Origin: JAWKTT01 sp041398965
GTDB taxonomy: Bacteria > Planctomycetota > Planctomycetia > Planctomycetales > Planctomycetaceae
DNA: 64,000 bases
Assembly: GCA_041398965.1 (NCBI GenBank)
Contig: JAWKTT010000011.1
Coordinates: 62,001-126,000 of the forward strand
Reading direction: 5' to 3'
How positions within the stretch are numbered: position 1 is the first letter of the stretch; each line of letters begins with the position of its first letter. Of the stretch, positions 8,420 to 17,188 are shown piece after piece. Position numbers and translations under genes: made by a program. The notes beneath the pieces were generated by a model, which had not been told where the DNA came from, searched no databases, and saw only the letters and a program-made list of their open reading frames with translations.

Positions 8420-9529
8420 ATGATAGCGCTCGCAGTTCTTCCCGGCACGCCACACAGTGCTCACATCGCCAACATTCCCGAACCGACGCTTGATAAGCCG
8501 GGACATCGCTGGGTTCGCGAGGGCTTTGGCGTCAAGGTTCGCACTCTCGAAGTCGGCGTCGATGCGACCGACTGGGAGATCAACGAAGCGCTTTATGGAA
8601 TCGCTCCCGAGGGAGAGTCTTGCCTCGTATTAGGGCATGAAGTGTTTGGCGTCGTCGAGGAAGTCGGCCCCAACGTCACGACACTCGCCCCCGGGCAACT
8701 CGTCACTTGCACCGTGCGTCGTCCTGGCAGCACCATCTACGACAACATCGGACGCAACGACATCACGAGTCAGGAAGTCTACTATGAACGGGGCATCTGT
8801 CAGGTGCATGGCTATATGTCCCCTTGGTTCGTGGATGATGCCGCCTATATGGTCCGCGTTCCCGAAGGATTGCGGCACCTCGGCGTGCTGTCAGAACCGA
8901 CCAGCGTCTGTGCCAAGGCAATTGAACAGGCCTATCTGGCTCAAAGCCGATTGCAAGTGTGGGAGCCTCGCGTCGCCTTCGTGATGGGGGCAGGACAGAT
9001 CGGCCTGTTGACCACGATGATGCTGCGTCGACGAGGCCTGGAAGTCTACACCGTCGCCCGCACGCCGAATCCCGGCTTGAAGCAAGAGATAGCCGAAGCG
9101 TATGGAGCGACCTACATCAGCACGAAAGAGACGTCGTTGGCCGAACTCGCCAAGCAAGTCGGACGTCCCGATCTCATTGTCGAAGCGACTGGCAGTGCTC
9201 GTGTGGCCTTCGAGTGTATGGAGGTCCTCAATCTCAATGGGGCCCTTGTCTGGACAAGCGTCACGGGTGGCGATGGAACGATAGAGATTCCGGCCAACAG
9301 GATCAATCTGGAGTGGGTTCTGGGGAACAAACTGCTGGTCGGGTCGGTCAATGGAAATCGTAAGCACTTCGAGCAAGGTCTGTGTGAACTCGCGATGGCC
9401 GAGATGTTGTTCGCCGGAGTCACCCAGCGCATCCTCACGCACCCGGTCGAAGGCTTCGCTGACCCGAAGAAGATCATGTCTCTCCTTGATAGCGATGCCC
9501 TCAAGGTCTATGTGAAGATTCCACAGTAA
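8420..9529 (+). CDS. glucose 1-dehydrogenase-like zinc alcohol dehydrogenase
   Basis: This 369-residue medium-chain dehydrogenase starts MIALAVLPGTPHSAHI, the typical strand of archaeal/bacterial glucose 1-dehydrogenases. The catalytic zinc site reads GVDATDWE with Asp48 in place of the usual Cys, then LGHEVFG with His73-Glu74. The same Asp-His-Glu set is known from halophilic glucose dehydrogenase. The Rossmann fold is marked by VMGAGQIGLLTTMM. The structural-zinc cysteine cluster is not evident. It likely oxidises glucose or a related sugar with NAD(P)+. It stands alone, 24 bp before the next gene. ATG 8366 is possible but would add an atypical N-terminus. Confidence 0.82.
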   Translation: MIALAVLPGTPHSAHIANIPEPTLDKPGHRWVREGFGVKVRTLEVGVDATDWEINEALYGIAPEGESCLVLGHEVFGVVEEVGPNVTTLAPGQLVTCTVRRPGSTIYDNIGRNDITSQEVYYERGICQVHGYMSPWFVDDAAYMVRVPEGLRHLGVLSEPTSVCAKAIEQAYLAQSRLQVWEPRVAFVMGAGQIGLLTTMMLRRRGLEVYTVARTPNPGLKQEIAEAYGATYISTKETSLAELAKQVGRPDLIVEATGSARVAFECMEVLNLNGALVWTSVTGGDGTIEIPANRINLEWVLGNKLLVGSVNGNRKHFEQGLCELAMAEMLFAGVTQRILTHPVEGFADPKKIMSLLDSDALKVYVKIPQ

Positions 9530-9552
9530 CTTCCATCCGGCGGACGGATGCG

Positions 9553-10584
9553 ATGGGGATTGAGATCAACCATTCCGTGACTCTGTCGACAACTATCGTT
9601 TTTGATTTTCTGGGACGCATCACCCGATTTCTGATGGTCTGTGGCCTGATTGGGTTGATCGGAGTCTCGGTTGGCACGCTGCTGGCGGGTGTGTGGTGGG
9701 GGTTTGATCTCTGCACTCACTTCCGGGTGCAGTATGTGTTTGTCGGAGCGATCCTCTGTGTAGGAATCGGGGTCTGGCAGAAGTGGTGGATGTCTGGAAT
9801 CTGTCTCCTGCTCACAGTGTTTCATGCGTCAAGACTCTTGCCGCTGTATCAAGAGCAATCAAGGCCATTGACGGAACGTGCGAATGTCACATCGTCTGAC
9901 TTTCGGCCACATGAAGTGACCGTCGTTTCGATGAATCTCTACAGCCGTAACCGGAACAGTGCCGCCGTCGATGAGTTTCTGGAACAGACGAAACCCGACA
10001 TCGTCGCTCTCATCGAACTGAGTCCATTGTGGGGGGAGCACTTTTCGGCTCAGACCGATCGTTTTCCCTACCAAAGACTCGCTTCCCGAGAGGGCAACTT
10101 CGGGATCGGAATCATGAGCCGCTTCCCTCTGGCAGAAGTTGAAACGATCACGGGAGTGAATGGTTTGGTCGGGATGAAAGCTGTCGTCGACATTGATGGA
10201 CAACCACTCACCTTCTTGGCGGCTCACCCCTTTCCACCGATGGGAAGGGCTGCCACGCAATCTCGCAACGAACAGCTTCGATCGCTTGTTCGCCCAATCA
10301 ATCAACACTCGGGTCATCGCGTTCTCGTCGGCGACCTGAATACGACGTCATGGTCCCCTTGTTTTGAAAAACTACTCGAACAAACGGGTCTCCGGGACTC
10401 CCGCGTCGGTTTCGGCGTGCAACCAACATGGCCGACCAATCGCTTCGTCCTCAGCATTCCCATCGACCACGTACTCATTTCCCCAGAAATCGCTGTGATG
10501 GACCGCGTCATCGGTCCCAACATCGGCTCTGACCACTTCCCTGTCGTGGTCAAACTCCTACTCCCGACCCAGTCTGAAGATTAG
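9553..10584 (+). CDS. membrane-anchored endonuclease/exonuclease/phosphatase (EEP) protein
   Basis: The first about 110 residues hold two or three hydrophobic segments (FLMVCGLIGLIGVSVGTLLA and VQYVFVGAILCVGIGV among them). The soluble EEP domain follows from about residue 120: VSMNLYSRNRN, DIVALIELSP with the metal-binding Glu, VLVGDLNTTSW with the Asp/Asn pair, and IGSDHFPVVV with the terminal Asp-His. All EEP catalytic landmarks are present. Family members cleave phosphodiesters or phosphomonoesters; the substrate cannot be told here. The topology (short membrane anchor, external domain) matches many bacterial YafD-like proteins. It ends in a 4-bp overlap with the convergent gene. Confidence 0.85.
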   Translation: MGIEINHSVTLSTTIVFDFLGRITRFLMVCGLIGLIGVSVGTLLAGVWWGFDLCTHFRVQYVFVGAILCVGIGVWQKWWMSGICLLLTVFHASRLLPLYQEQSRPLTERANVTSSDFRPHEVTVVSMNLYSRNRNSAAVDEFLEQTKPDIVALIELSPLWGEHFSAQTDRFPYQRLASREGNFGIGIMSRFPLAEVETITGVNGLVGMKAVVDIDGQPLTFLAAHPFPPMGRAATQSRNEQLRSLVRPINQHSGHRVLVGDLNTTSWSPCFEKLLEQTGLRDSRVGFGVQPTWPTNRFVLSIPIDHVLISPEIAVMDRVIGPNIGSDHFPVVVKLLLPTQSED

Positions 10585-11156
10585 GCCTCAACAGGTGATG
10601 AAGTGAAGAACTCTGTCAACTTCTGGAGGCGGTAGGTGAAGATTTTTTCGAGATCGTTCCTCACAAACAACCGGTGTACGATCGCGCCGCCGAGGACCGC
10701 ATAGTCGACACAGTCTCCCACCAGCGTCCCTCCATCTTGCTCAACGAATGTGTGCTCGTGATGCCAGAAGCGGTAGGGCCCTCGTAACTGTTCATCGACG
10801 AATCGCAGAGGCGGCTCCCAAACCGATATTTCCGTTCGCCACTTGATCGGCACTCCATGCAGGCGAATCCGGTAATCGATCAACACCCCGGCCCGCATCT
10901 CGATCGGGGTCGGCGTCATGATGCGAAAGTTCAACCAGGGGGGAGTGATTGCCTCCAAATTTTCGGGATTTGCAAAGAAGTCAAACACCGCCTCTGGCCC
11001 GGCGGGCAACCAAACTTCCGACTCCAATCGAAACATCCCTCGTCGCGAAGGATGCTTTCCCATCCGTATCGAACGATCATCCTCGTTCCACACTTCGAGA
11101 GAACGCTGATTCATCGGACCGGGGGGCATGTGGATTTCCAACCAAACTTGCTTCAA
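10581..11156 (-). CDS. SRPBCC (START-like) family protein
   Basis: The 191-residue protein has, after a variable 40-residue start, a START-like fold: FRLESEVWLPAGPEAVFDFF at the beginning of the domain, NLEAITPPWLNFRIM, then IRLHGVPIKWRTEI, YRFWHHEHTF and a final helix EKIFTYRLQKLTEFF. This pattern (LEAITPPWL, W.HEH.F) is the cyclase/dehydrase-like SRPBCC group that binds hydrophobic ligands; many members are uncharacterised. The true start may be the internal Met before FRLESE. It overlaps the stop of the upstream SMI1/KNR4 gene by 4 bp, so the two are probably translationally coupled. Confidence 0.75.
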   Translation of the reverse strand: MKQVWLEIHMPPGPMNQRSLEVWNEDDRSIRMGKHPSRRGMFRLESEVWLPAGPEAVFDFFANPENLEAITPPWLNFRIMTPTPIEMRAGVLIDYRIRLHGVPIKWRTEISVWEPPLRFVDEQLRGPYRFWHHEHTFVEQDGGTLVGDCVDYAVLGGAIVHRLFVRNDLEKIFTYRLQKLTEFFTSSPVEA

Positions 11157-11827
11157 TGTTCGATGTTTTGGGTCAACTGGCCGAGTTCTCCATCAAGCCA
11201 GTTGCGATACCATTGCCGGAACGTCCATCTCTCCCCTCCGCTGTTCGAGAGCGGGAAAGGTGCGACACCAGCACGGTTAACGCGATTGTCACACCACACA
11301 TGTCCTGCCTCGGGGCCCGTAACAACCAACCACGAACCAACTCCACCTCCGTGATGGCAAATCGGTACGGCTCCATCAACCGGTCGGAAATAACCCTCTT
11401 CAAAAATCCTCACGAGACGGTCGAACACTGGATCGTTCGGTTCGTAATCTTCGATCGAAGGATCGCCGTCAAGATCGTTCCACTTCTCTTGAAACGGGAA
11501 CGACTCCCGTAGTGATCCGATACCCCAATCTCCTTCTTCCCAACTCATCGAACCTTCTCCACCATCTAATTCGCCAAGACGAAACAGGCCGTACCCCGGA
11601 CCTGCGCCGCCGTTGCCAACGGTCGAGAGGAATTCGCGATAGTCCTCGGGGAGACGAATGGCGTGCTTCTGTTCAAAATCAGACAACACCCGTTCCTTCA
11701 CCACGGGATAGAGTTGGAAACCGTGAATCTCAAACGAACAAGAACTCCCGCGACTCGCCCGAGCACGAAGCCGTTCGAGGTCAGCGATAAATGTATGGTA
11801 GACAGCGGAAGAACTTGTCATCGGCAA
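11153..11827 (-). CDS. SMI1/KNR4 (SUKH) family protein
   Basis: This 224-residue protein contains the SMI1/KNR4 core: EQKHAIRLPEDYREFLSTVG followed by GYGLFRLGE, then ICHHGGGVGSWLVVTGPEAG and a C-terminal WYRNWLDGE segment. SUKH proteins are often immunity proteins against secreted nuclease or deaminase toxins, but stand-alone housekeeping members are also common. No toxin, Rhs or secretion gene lies nearby, so an immunity role is not supported by context. It is transcribed with the SRPBCC gene by ATGA overlap. Confidence 0.8.
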   Translation of the reverse strand: MPMTSSSAVYHTFIADLERLRARASRGSSCSFEIHGFQLYPVVKERVLSDFEQKHAIRLPEDYREFLSTVGNGGAGPGYGLFRLGELDGGEGSMSWEEGDWGIGSLRESFPFQEKWNDLDGDPSIEDYEPNDPVFDRLVRIFEEGYFRPVDGAVPICHHGGGVGSWLVVTGPEAGHVWCDNRVNRAGVAPFPLSNSGGERWTFRQWYRNWLDGELGQLTQNIEH

Positions 11828-11929
11828 ACCTCGACAGAAACTCTAAAGAGCAGGCAGGGACCGTGTCCTCAAATGCGTGGCAGAGTCCCCGCCCGATGAA
11901 ACCTCTCCTCAACGTACCGTCACCAACTC

Positions 11930-12559
11930 TCATTGGCACAATTCCATTTCGAGAAAGCGGTGAGGAGTCGCCTTGTAAATAGTGGCGAGAAGCTTGATCG
12001 TCTCCCATCGTGTCGAGTGATTGGGACTTTCGAAGGCAGGTGGCTCTTCCGGGAGGTTGGTCAGGAGCTGCTTTTGAATCACGAGGGCCCGAACTTTGTG
12101 AGTTCGGATATTGCCCGCCGTTTCACAAGTCAAGCAAATGAGATACCTCGCACTCGAAACTTTCATCCCCAAATCGCGACGTACGACCCCATCGGAAAAC
12201 CTCTCGCTCAACTCGTTGAGTACGGCGTTCAAATAGTACCAGGTATCATCCCGATCAAACTGCAACACTGGGTCAGCAGCGGTCGTTTGCCGAGCTTTGG
12301 CAATGACCGTTTCCGTGGCAACACTGTTGAGAAACACCTCTTCACAACGTTTCTCGACTAATGTTCGTATGGAGAGCTTCCCATCAATCAAAGTAGTGAG
12401 AGAAAAGTTGAGGCGATCAAAGAACTCGCGGTTCTTCCATGCCTGCTTCGCCCGTCGTTTGCCGAAGAACCAGCCGACAAAGGCTGAAACTAATATCGGG
12501 ATGAGCTTCTGCCAGTGCGTCACGATTAAATCGCGGAGTGTTTCAAATAATTGAGACAT
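11930..12559 (-). CDS. hypothetical membrane-anchored protein
   Basis: I do not recognise this 209-residue protein. It starts with an amphipathic stretch and one hydrophobic segment (LIPILVSAFVGWFFG, about residues 18-32) followed by basic KRRAKQAWKNR, which suggests an N-terminal membrane anchor with the rest in the cytoplasm. The remainder is predicted mostly helical, with FDRDDTWYYLNAVLNELSER and AGNIRTHKVRALVI. This shape resembles uncharacterised proteins with an N-terminal anchor and cytoplasmic helical domain. It lies about 100 bp downstream of mutS on the same strand and could be co-transcribed. Confidence 0.62.
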   Translation of the reverse strand: MSQLFETLRDLIVTHWQKLIPILVSAFVGWFFGKRRAKQAWKNREFFDRLNFSLTTLIDGKLSIRTLVEKRCEEVFLNSVATETVIAKARQTTAADPVLQFDRDDTWYYLNAVLNELSERFSDGVVRRDLGMKVSSARYLICLTCETAGNIRTHKVRALVIQKQLLTNLPEEPPAFESPNHSTRWETIKLLATIYKATPHRFLEMELCQ

Positions 12560-12673
12560 ATGTGGACATCACCTGAAGGTTTTCTGATTGAAAGCAGGAC
12601 GATAGAGCCGAGAGGCATTTCAAGAAACGATGTCAGTTCGACAAAAGACGGAGAAGCGACCGCAGGTCAGCAA

Positions 12674-15541
12674 CTATTTCAACTCGTCCTTCATTCGGTG
12701 CAATCGCTGCAAAGCGTCGAGCGGGGTCATTTCGTCGAGATTCAGCCCTTTTATCGATTCCAACAATGGATGGGGCGGGGGGGCGAAGAGGGTGAGTTGG
12801 CGTTCTCTTGGGCGACGTTGTCTTGCGGGGATGGTAAATTTGCCGGTCGCATCGTGATGGTCCGACTCTAACTGTTCCAGAATGATATCGGCCCGGTCGA
12901 TCACATCGCGTGGCACCCCCGCCAGACGGGCAACGTGAATTCCATAACTCCGGTCTGCTGCTCCTGGGACGATCTTATGTAAGAAGATGACATCCCCCGC
13001 TGCCTCGTGTACCGCGACGTTCCAGTTGCGACATTTACTAAGTGTTTTAGGTAGTTCAGTTAGTTCATGGTAATGAGTTGCGAATAACGTTCGGCAACCG
13101 ACCTCATCGTGCAGAAACTCGGTAATCGCCCAGGCCAAGGAGATGCCATCATAGGTACTGGTTCCTCGTCCGATTTCGTCGAGAATTACGAGGCTTCGGG
13201 ATGTGGCAACATTCAGGATGCGGGCCGTTTCGGTCATCTCGACCATGAACGTCGATTGACCTTTGCCAAGCTCATCGCTCGCCCCGACTCGGGCGAAGAT
13301 TCGATCTGCGATACCGATCACTCCCGAGCGAGCAGGAATAAACGAGCCGATCTGTGCGAGGATGGTGAGTAATGCGGCTTGCCGAATATAGGTGCTTTTC
13401 CCCGCCATATTCGGTCCGGTGATGAGTGCCAGCATCGCCGGCCCGTTTGGCTTAACGACTGGCGACGATTCTGCGTTGGCAAGGAGCCCCTCGCAAGTCT
13501 CTGCATTGCTTTCGCTGATCGCTGTGGCGGAACCGTCGTGCAGATGAACATCGTTCGGGACGAATGCTCCTCCCGGTTTCAACCTGTCGAGGACTGGATG
13601 TCGGCCTTCTCGAATCTCTAGAATCGGTGCTTCGGTGATCACCGGACGACAATAGTCTCGACTCGTTGCCAATGTCGCCAGACTGCTCAGGACGTCAATC
13701 TGTGCAATCACTTCGGCTGTCTGTTGCAACCGTCGACACTCACCCGACGTTCGCTCCTTCAACGCCTGGAAGAGTTCGGTTTCTAATGCAATCGCCCGTT
13801 CTTCAGCTCGCAGGACTTTATCCTCATACTCCTTCAGTGCCGGAGTAATATAGCGTTCTTGATTCTTGAGCGTTTGCTTTCGAATATAGTCGTCGGGCAC
13901 CTTATCTTTATTTGCAGCAGTCACTTCCAAATAGTATCCGAAGACACGATTAAACCCGACCTTCAATGACGTAATCCCAGTTCGTTCAATCTCCTGGGCC
14001 TGATAAGCGGCGATCCACTGCTTCCCTCCGCGTGCGAGGTCGCGGAACTCATCAAGTTGCGGATCAAGGCCGGGGCGGATGACTCCCCCTTCATTCACCC
14101 CCAGGGGAGGCTCATCAACGAGCGATCGTTCGATATCGGCCCGCACCTCGGAACAGAGATCGAGTCGAGCCTCCAGCGTCCGCAAGAGTTCGGCGTTTCG
14201 CCCGGCAAGCTTGGCCTTGAGTTTAGGAAGGAGGGCGAGTGTTTGTGCCAGAGACGTCAGGTCTCTTGGCGAGGCACGAAAGGTTGCCACGCGCGAGGCG
14301 AGACGCTGTAAATCGTAGGCCCCTTTGAGCCGATCCCGGATGTCACGAGCGAGCATCGAGTCGGTCACGAATTCGCCAACAGCATCGAGGCGACGATTGA
14401 TGGCTGCGATGTCGGTGAGAGGATTGGAGAGCCATTCTGCCAGCAGTCTCGCTCCCATCGGAGTGATCGTTTCGTCGAGCACGCTGAGCAGCGAGCCTTC
14501 CCGTTTCCCCTCACGCTGCGTTCGTGTCAGTTCGAGGCTGCGGCGAGTCGTTTCGTCAATCAACATGGCCGAACCACGACGAAACGGTTCCAGCTTGGTG
14601 ATATGCCCGAGGCTGGATCGCTGCGTTTCTTGCACGTATTCGAGCAATGCCCCGGCGGCAATGATGCCTGTCGAATCTTCGTCACCGAGATCGAAGCCTT
14701 CGAGTGTCGTGGTCTCGAAGTGCCGTAGTAACAGTTCCCGTGCTTGATTTTCCGCAAAGCTCCAAGAGGGCCGCCGCGTTAATAGGCTGCTGCCGTTCTC
14801 GATCAGTGCGGCGATCGTCGGGTCTTGGCTTGCCTCTTCCGGAATGAGAATCTCCGCAGGCTGAAGTCGAGCGATTTCATCCAAGACGACCGCCGGGAGG
14901 CCGAGTAGACGCCCTGCAAGGGGAGCGGGAGCATGGCTTGCCGCAAGTTCATCTCCGGTTTGTTTCATTGCTGTACGGGAGACTTGACCGCGACGGGCTC
15001 CGCTTCCGGGGTGTTTTGGTCCCCCGCCCCGCGTGGCTGTTCGGGAGTCGTGAGTGGATTCCCGGACATCAAGGCATTGAAAACGACCGGTCGACAACTC
15101 GATCCATGCGACGCCGATTGAGTCTCGCGCCGGGCAGACTGCGGCGAGATAGTTACTCACCAATGGGTCGAGCAGGGCATCGTCGGTGAGTGTTCCCGGT
15201 GTGACGATGCGGGTCACTTCTCGACGCACCAGTCCTTTCGCCGTTTTTGGATCTTCCACTTGATCGCAAATCGCGGCTCGATGTCCCGCCTGAATCAGCT
15301 TGGCGAGGTACCCTTCCAGTGCGTGGAAGGGGAAGCCAGCCATCGGGACGGGATTGCTGGATCCCTTGTCCCGGCTGGTGAGAGTGAGCCCTAGCACCTT
15401 AGCCGCTACGACGGCATCCTCATGGAACATCTCGTAGAAGTCCCCCATGCGAAACAGCAGCAGTGTTCCGGGGGTCTCCTGTTTGACCTCCTGATAACGT
15501 TGCATCATCGGGGTGACGCGAGATTCTCCGTGGGCAGTCAT
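12674..15541 (-). CDS. mutS: DNA mismatch repair protein MutS
   Basis: This 955-residue MutS shows the full domain order. The mismatch-binding domain has TPMMQRYQEVKQ and LLLFRMGDFYEMF (the Phe-x-Glu-type motif). Connector and lever domains follow, then the clamp (YYLEVTAANKDKVPDDYIRKQ), and the ATPase with Walker A GPNMAGKST at about residues 708-716, the DEIGRGTSTYDG signature and FATHYHEL. It is about 100 residues longer than usual because of a low-complexity insertion after CLDVRESTHDSRT (about residues 150-200) and a loop before the Walker A strand. It recognises mispairs and recruits MutL, which is not in this window. Confidence 0.96.
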   Translation of the reverse strand: MTAHGESRVTPMMQRYQEVKQETPGTLLLFRMGDFYEMFHEDAVVAAKVLGLTLTSRDKGSSNPVPMAGFPFHALEGYLAKLIQAGHRAAICDQVEDPKTAKGLVRREVTRIVTPGTLTDDALLDPLVSNYLAAVCPARDSIGVAWIELSTGRFQCLDVRESTHDSRTATRGGGPKHPGSGARRGQVSRTAMKQTGDELAASHAPAPLAGRLLGLPAVVLDEIARLQPAEILIPEEASQDPTIAALIENGSSLLTRRPSWSFAENQARELLLRHFETTTLEGFDLGDEDSTGIIAAGALLEYVQETQRSSLGHITKLEPFRRGSAMLIDETTRRSLELTRTQREGKREGSLLSVLDETITPMGARLLAEWLSNPLTDIAAINRRLDAVGEFVTDSMLARDIRDRLKGAYDLQRLASRVATFRASPRDLTSLAQTLALLPKLKAKLAGRNAELLRTLEARLDLCSEVRADIERSLVDEPPLGVNEGGVIRPGLDPQLDEFRDLARGGKQWIAAYQAQEIERTGITSLKVGFNRVFGYYLEVTAANKDKVPDDYIRKQTLKNQERYITPALKEYEDKVLRAEERAIALETELFQALKERTSGECRRLQQTAEVIAQIDVLSSLATLATSRDYCRPVITEAPILEIREGRHPVLDRLKPGGAFVPNDVHLHDGSATAISESNAETCEGLLANAESSPVVKPNGPAMLALITGPNMAGKSTYIRQAALLTILAQIGSFIPARSGVIGIADRIFARVGASDELGKGQSTFMVEMTETARILNVATSRSLVILDEIGRGTSTYDGISLAWAITEFLHDEVGCRTLFATHYHELTELPKTLSKCRNWNVAVHEAAGDVIFLHKIVPGAADRSYGIHVARLAGVPRDVIDRADIILEQLESDHHDATGKFTIPARQRRPRERQLTLFAPPPHPLLESIKGLNLDEMTPLDALQRLHRMKDELK

Positions 15542-15904
15542 GGAAAGGCAGAAATCGAGGAGGGGATTGGTTCATTCGTTCGGCACACCTCCCCCCAGTC
15601 ACGTCGATTGACAAGTGCCAGTTTGGGAAGAGCGTTTGGCAGGAGTGTACCGAAACTCTTCGTGAACGTCCCCCCACTCGTCGGTCGCATGACGATGCTG
15701 TCGCTGTTTCATTCCACCGATGAAGAAAGCCTTTGGAGGCGATTGACGAAAATCTTCAAAAAGTTCTCAAGATCTCGAAGGGGGCGGCGAATGACTGTTT
15801 AGAACACTTGGGAGTGTCTCGACGAGACGCAAGGGGGACCGCAGAGTCGCGGGGCCTTTTGAAGGGAATCCCGGTCACTTTGGAAAACGTAGAGGAGTTT
15901 GGTC
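15542..15904. other. intergenic between divergent mutS and coiled-coil gene
   Basis: This 363-bp divergent spacer has no supported gene. It must hold the promoters of mutS (minus) and of the gene at 15905 (plus). A TTGACA-like hexamer occurs at about 15608, but no convincing -10 box is placed correctly behind it, so no promoter is called. AGAGGAG at 15891-15897 is a good ribosome-binding site for the plus gene. Confidence 0.4.
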
Positions 15905-16729
15905 ATGGTCAAGAAAATGGGTTTAGGGGCGTTGGCCGTTGTCGCTGTCGGTTCGTTCCTGTTTGGTCGCGATACCATCAGCTATTTGACGACCGGGGCC
16001 GACTCAGTTCGTGAAGCCGTTCGAGGCGAAGTTCCGATTGCGTTCGAGATCGAACGTGCTCGGACAGAAGTCGCCAATTTGGTGCCGGAAATCCGGAAGT
16101 CGATGCATGTCATCGCCACACAAGAAGTTGACGTCCGCAACCTGCAAGCGGCCATCACTCGCCAGGAAGCAAAGCTCGCGGAACAAGAAGAAGCGATTCT
16201 CGCCATCAACGAAGAACTGAAGAGTGGTGACACCAAGTTCGTCATCGACCGCCGCACATTCTCGCAAAAAGACCTCGAGAAGGACTTGGCCGCTCGGTTC
16301 AACCGCTTCAAGATCGCCCAGGACGCCCTCGAGCAAGATCGTCAGAGCCTGACCGCGAAGTCGGAAGCACTCGCCTCGATGAAGGACACCCTCGAAGAAA
16401 TGCTGTCGGCTCGTAAGGGCTTGGAAGTTGAGATTGATCGTCTGGTCGCCCGCCTGCGAAGCGTCGAAGCTGCCGAGTCAATCGCCAGCTTGCAAGTCGA
16501 CGAGTCGCAACTGGCGAGAGCACGGACAATCATCGCCGAGATCAGCAAGGAACTTGATGTTCGTCAGCAGATGGTGGATGCCGAAGGGAACTTCACCGGG
16601 GTCATCCCGATTGAAAAAGAACTGAAGGAAGCTCCAGCCGATATCTCCGAACAAGTTGCCAGCTACTTCAGCAAGGGGACGAAGGAGACCGTCACACCAG
16701 AAACTACACTCGTAAGCAGCCATGAGTAA
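15905..16729 (+). CDS. membrane-anchored coiled-coil protein, hypothetical
   Basis: This 274-residue protein starts with a single hydrophobic segment (GLGALAVVAVGSFLFG) and continues as a long coiled coil from about residue 45 to 210 (heptad-rich stretches such as QEAKLAEQEEAILAINEELK and ALEQDRQSLTAKSEALASMK). An anchor followed by a long charged helix resembles PspA-like or cell-envelope tether proteins, but no family signature is present. ATG 15905 is chosen because AGAGGAG sits 7 bp upstream; a TTG at 15899 is too close to it. A clear terminator hairpin follows at 16744-16776. Function unknown. Confidence 0.72.
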   Translation: MVKKMGLGALAVVAVGSFLFGRDTISYLTTGADSVREAVRGEVPIAFEIERARTEVANLVPEIRKSMHVIATQEVDVRNLQAAITRQEAKLAEQEEAILAINEELKSGDTKFVIDRRTFSQKDLEKDLAARFNRFKIAQDALEQDRQSLTAKSEALASMKDTLEEMLSARKGLEVEIDRLVARLRSVEAAESIASLQVDESQLARARTIIAEISKELDVRQQMVDAEGNFTGVIPIEKELKEAPADISEQVASYFSKGTKETVTPETTLVSSHE

Positions 16730-16743
16730 TCGTGAGGTGCTCG

Positions 16744-16780
16744 ACTCCCGGAGATCTTTTCAGTGTCTCCGGGAGTTTGT
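16744..16780 (+). terminator. intrinsic terminator of the coiled-coil gene
   Basis: ACTCCCGGAGA (16744-16754) and TCTCCGGGAGT (16766-16776) form a perfect 11-bp stem with an 11-nt loop, followed by TTTGTCT. It lies 15 bp after the stop at 16729, where a rho-independent terminator is expected. Confidence 0.75.
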
Positions 16781-16897
16781 CTGCATTGTCCGCAACAAAC
16801 CGCGCGACGGGCAACATCATCTGCCGTACGAGGTGCCGACTTTGATTGCTTCCTGTGAAAGAGCCTTTCAACAGTATCCTACCGAGCGTCCGCAACA

Positions 16898-17101
16898 ATG
16901 ACCGCGAATCATGTAACTTGTCTGCTTGTGACCTGCATTCTCTCGATCACCACGCTGTGGGGCCTTGACATGTACTGCACGTCGCAAGAAAAGGTGGCGG
17001 AGTCGTACCGTCAAGCGATCAACTCGATCGATATCGACAACATCGGGCGATCTTTTCCGAGTAAGATCACACTCGACTTGAACATGAAACAGGCTAAGTG
17101 A
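16898..17101 (+). CDS. small hypothetical secreted or membrane protein
   Basis: This 67-residue frame starts at ATG 16898 and has one hydrophobic N-terminal segment (VTCLLVTCILSITTLWGL) followed by a polar tail of about 40 residues. It could be a signal-anchored peptide. No family is recognised, no clear ribosome-binding site is seen, and coding status rests only on the hydrophobic-then-polar layout and position between genes of the same direction. Confidence 0.35.
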   Translation: MTANHVTCLLVTCILSITTLWGLDMYCTSQEKVAESYRQAINSIDIDNIGRSFPSKITLDLNMKQAK

Positions 17102-17188
17102 AACTGATCAGAGACTTTTCCATCAGTCACTCATCAACTCGACAAAAAACTTTGATTCTGTTCCCCTTTCTGCACGTTATCCTGTCGT

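Noticed and set aside
11153..11827. Toxin-immunity module around the SUKH protein
   Set aside because: No Rhs, LXG, nuclease or deaminase toxin gene nearby.
15608..15613. Sigma70 promoter before the coiled-coil gene
   Set aside because: A TTGACA-like hexamer exists, but no -10 box at 15-19 bp spacing was found.
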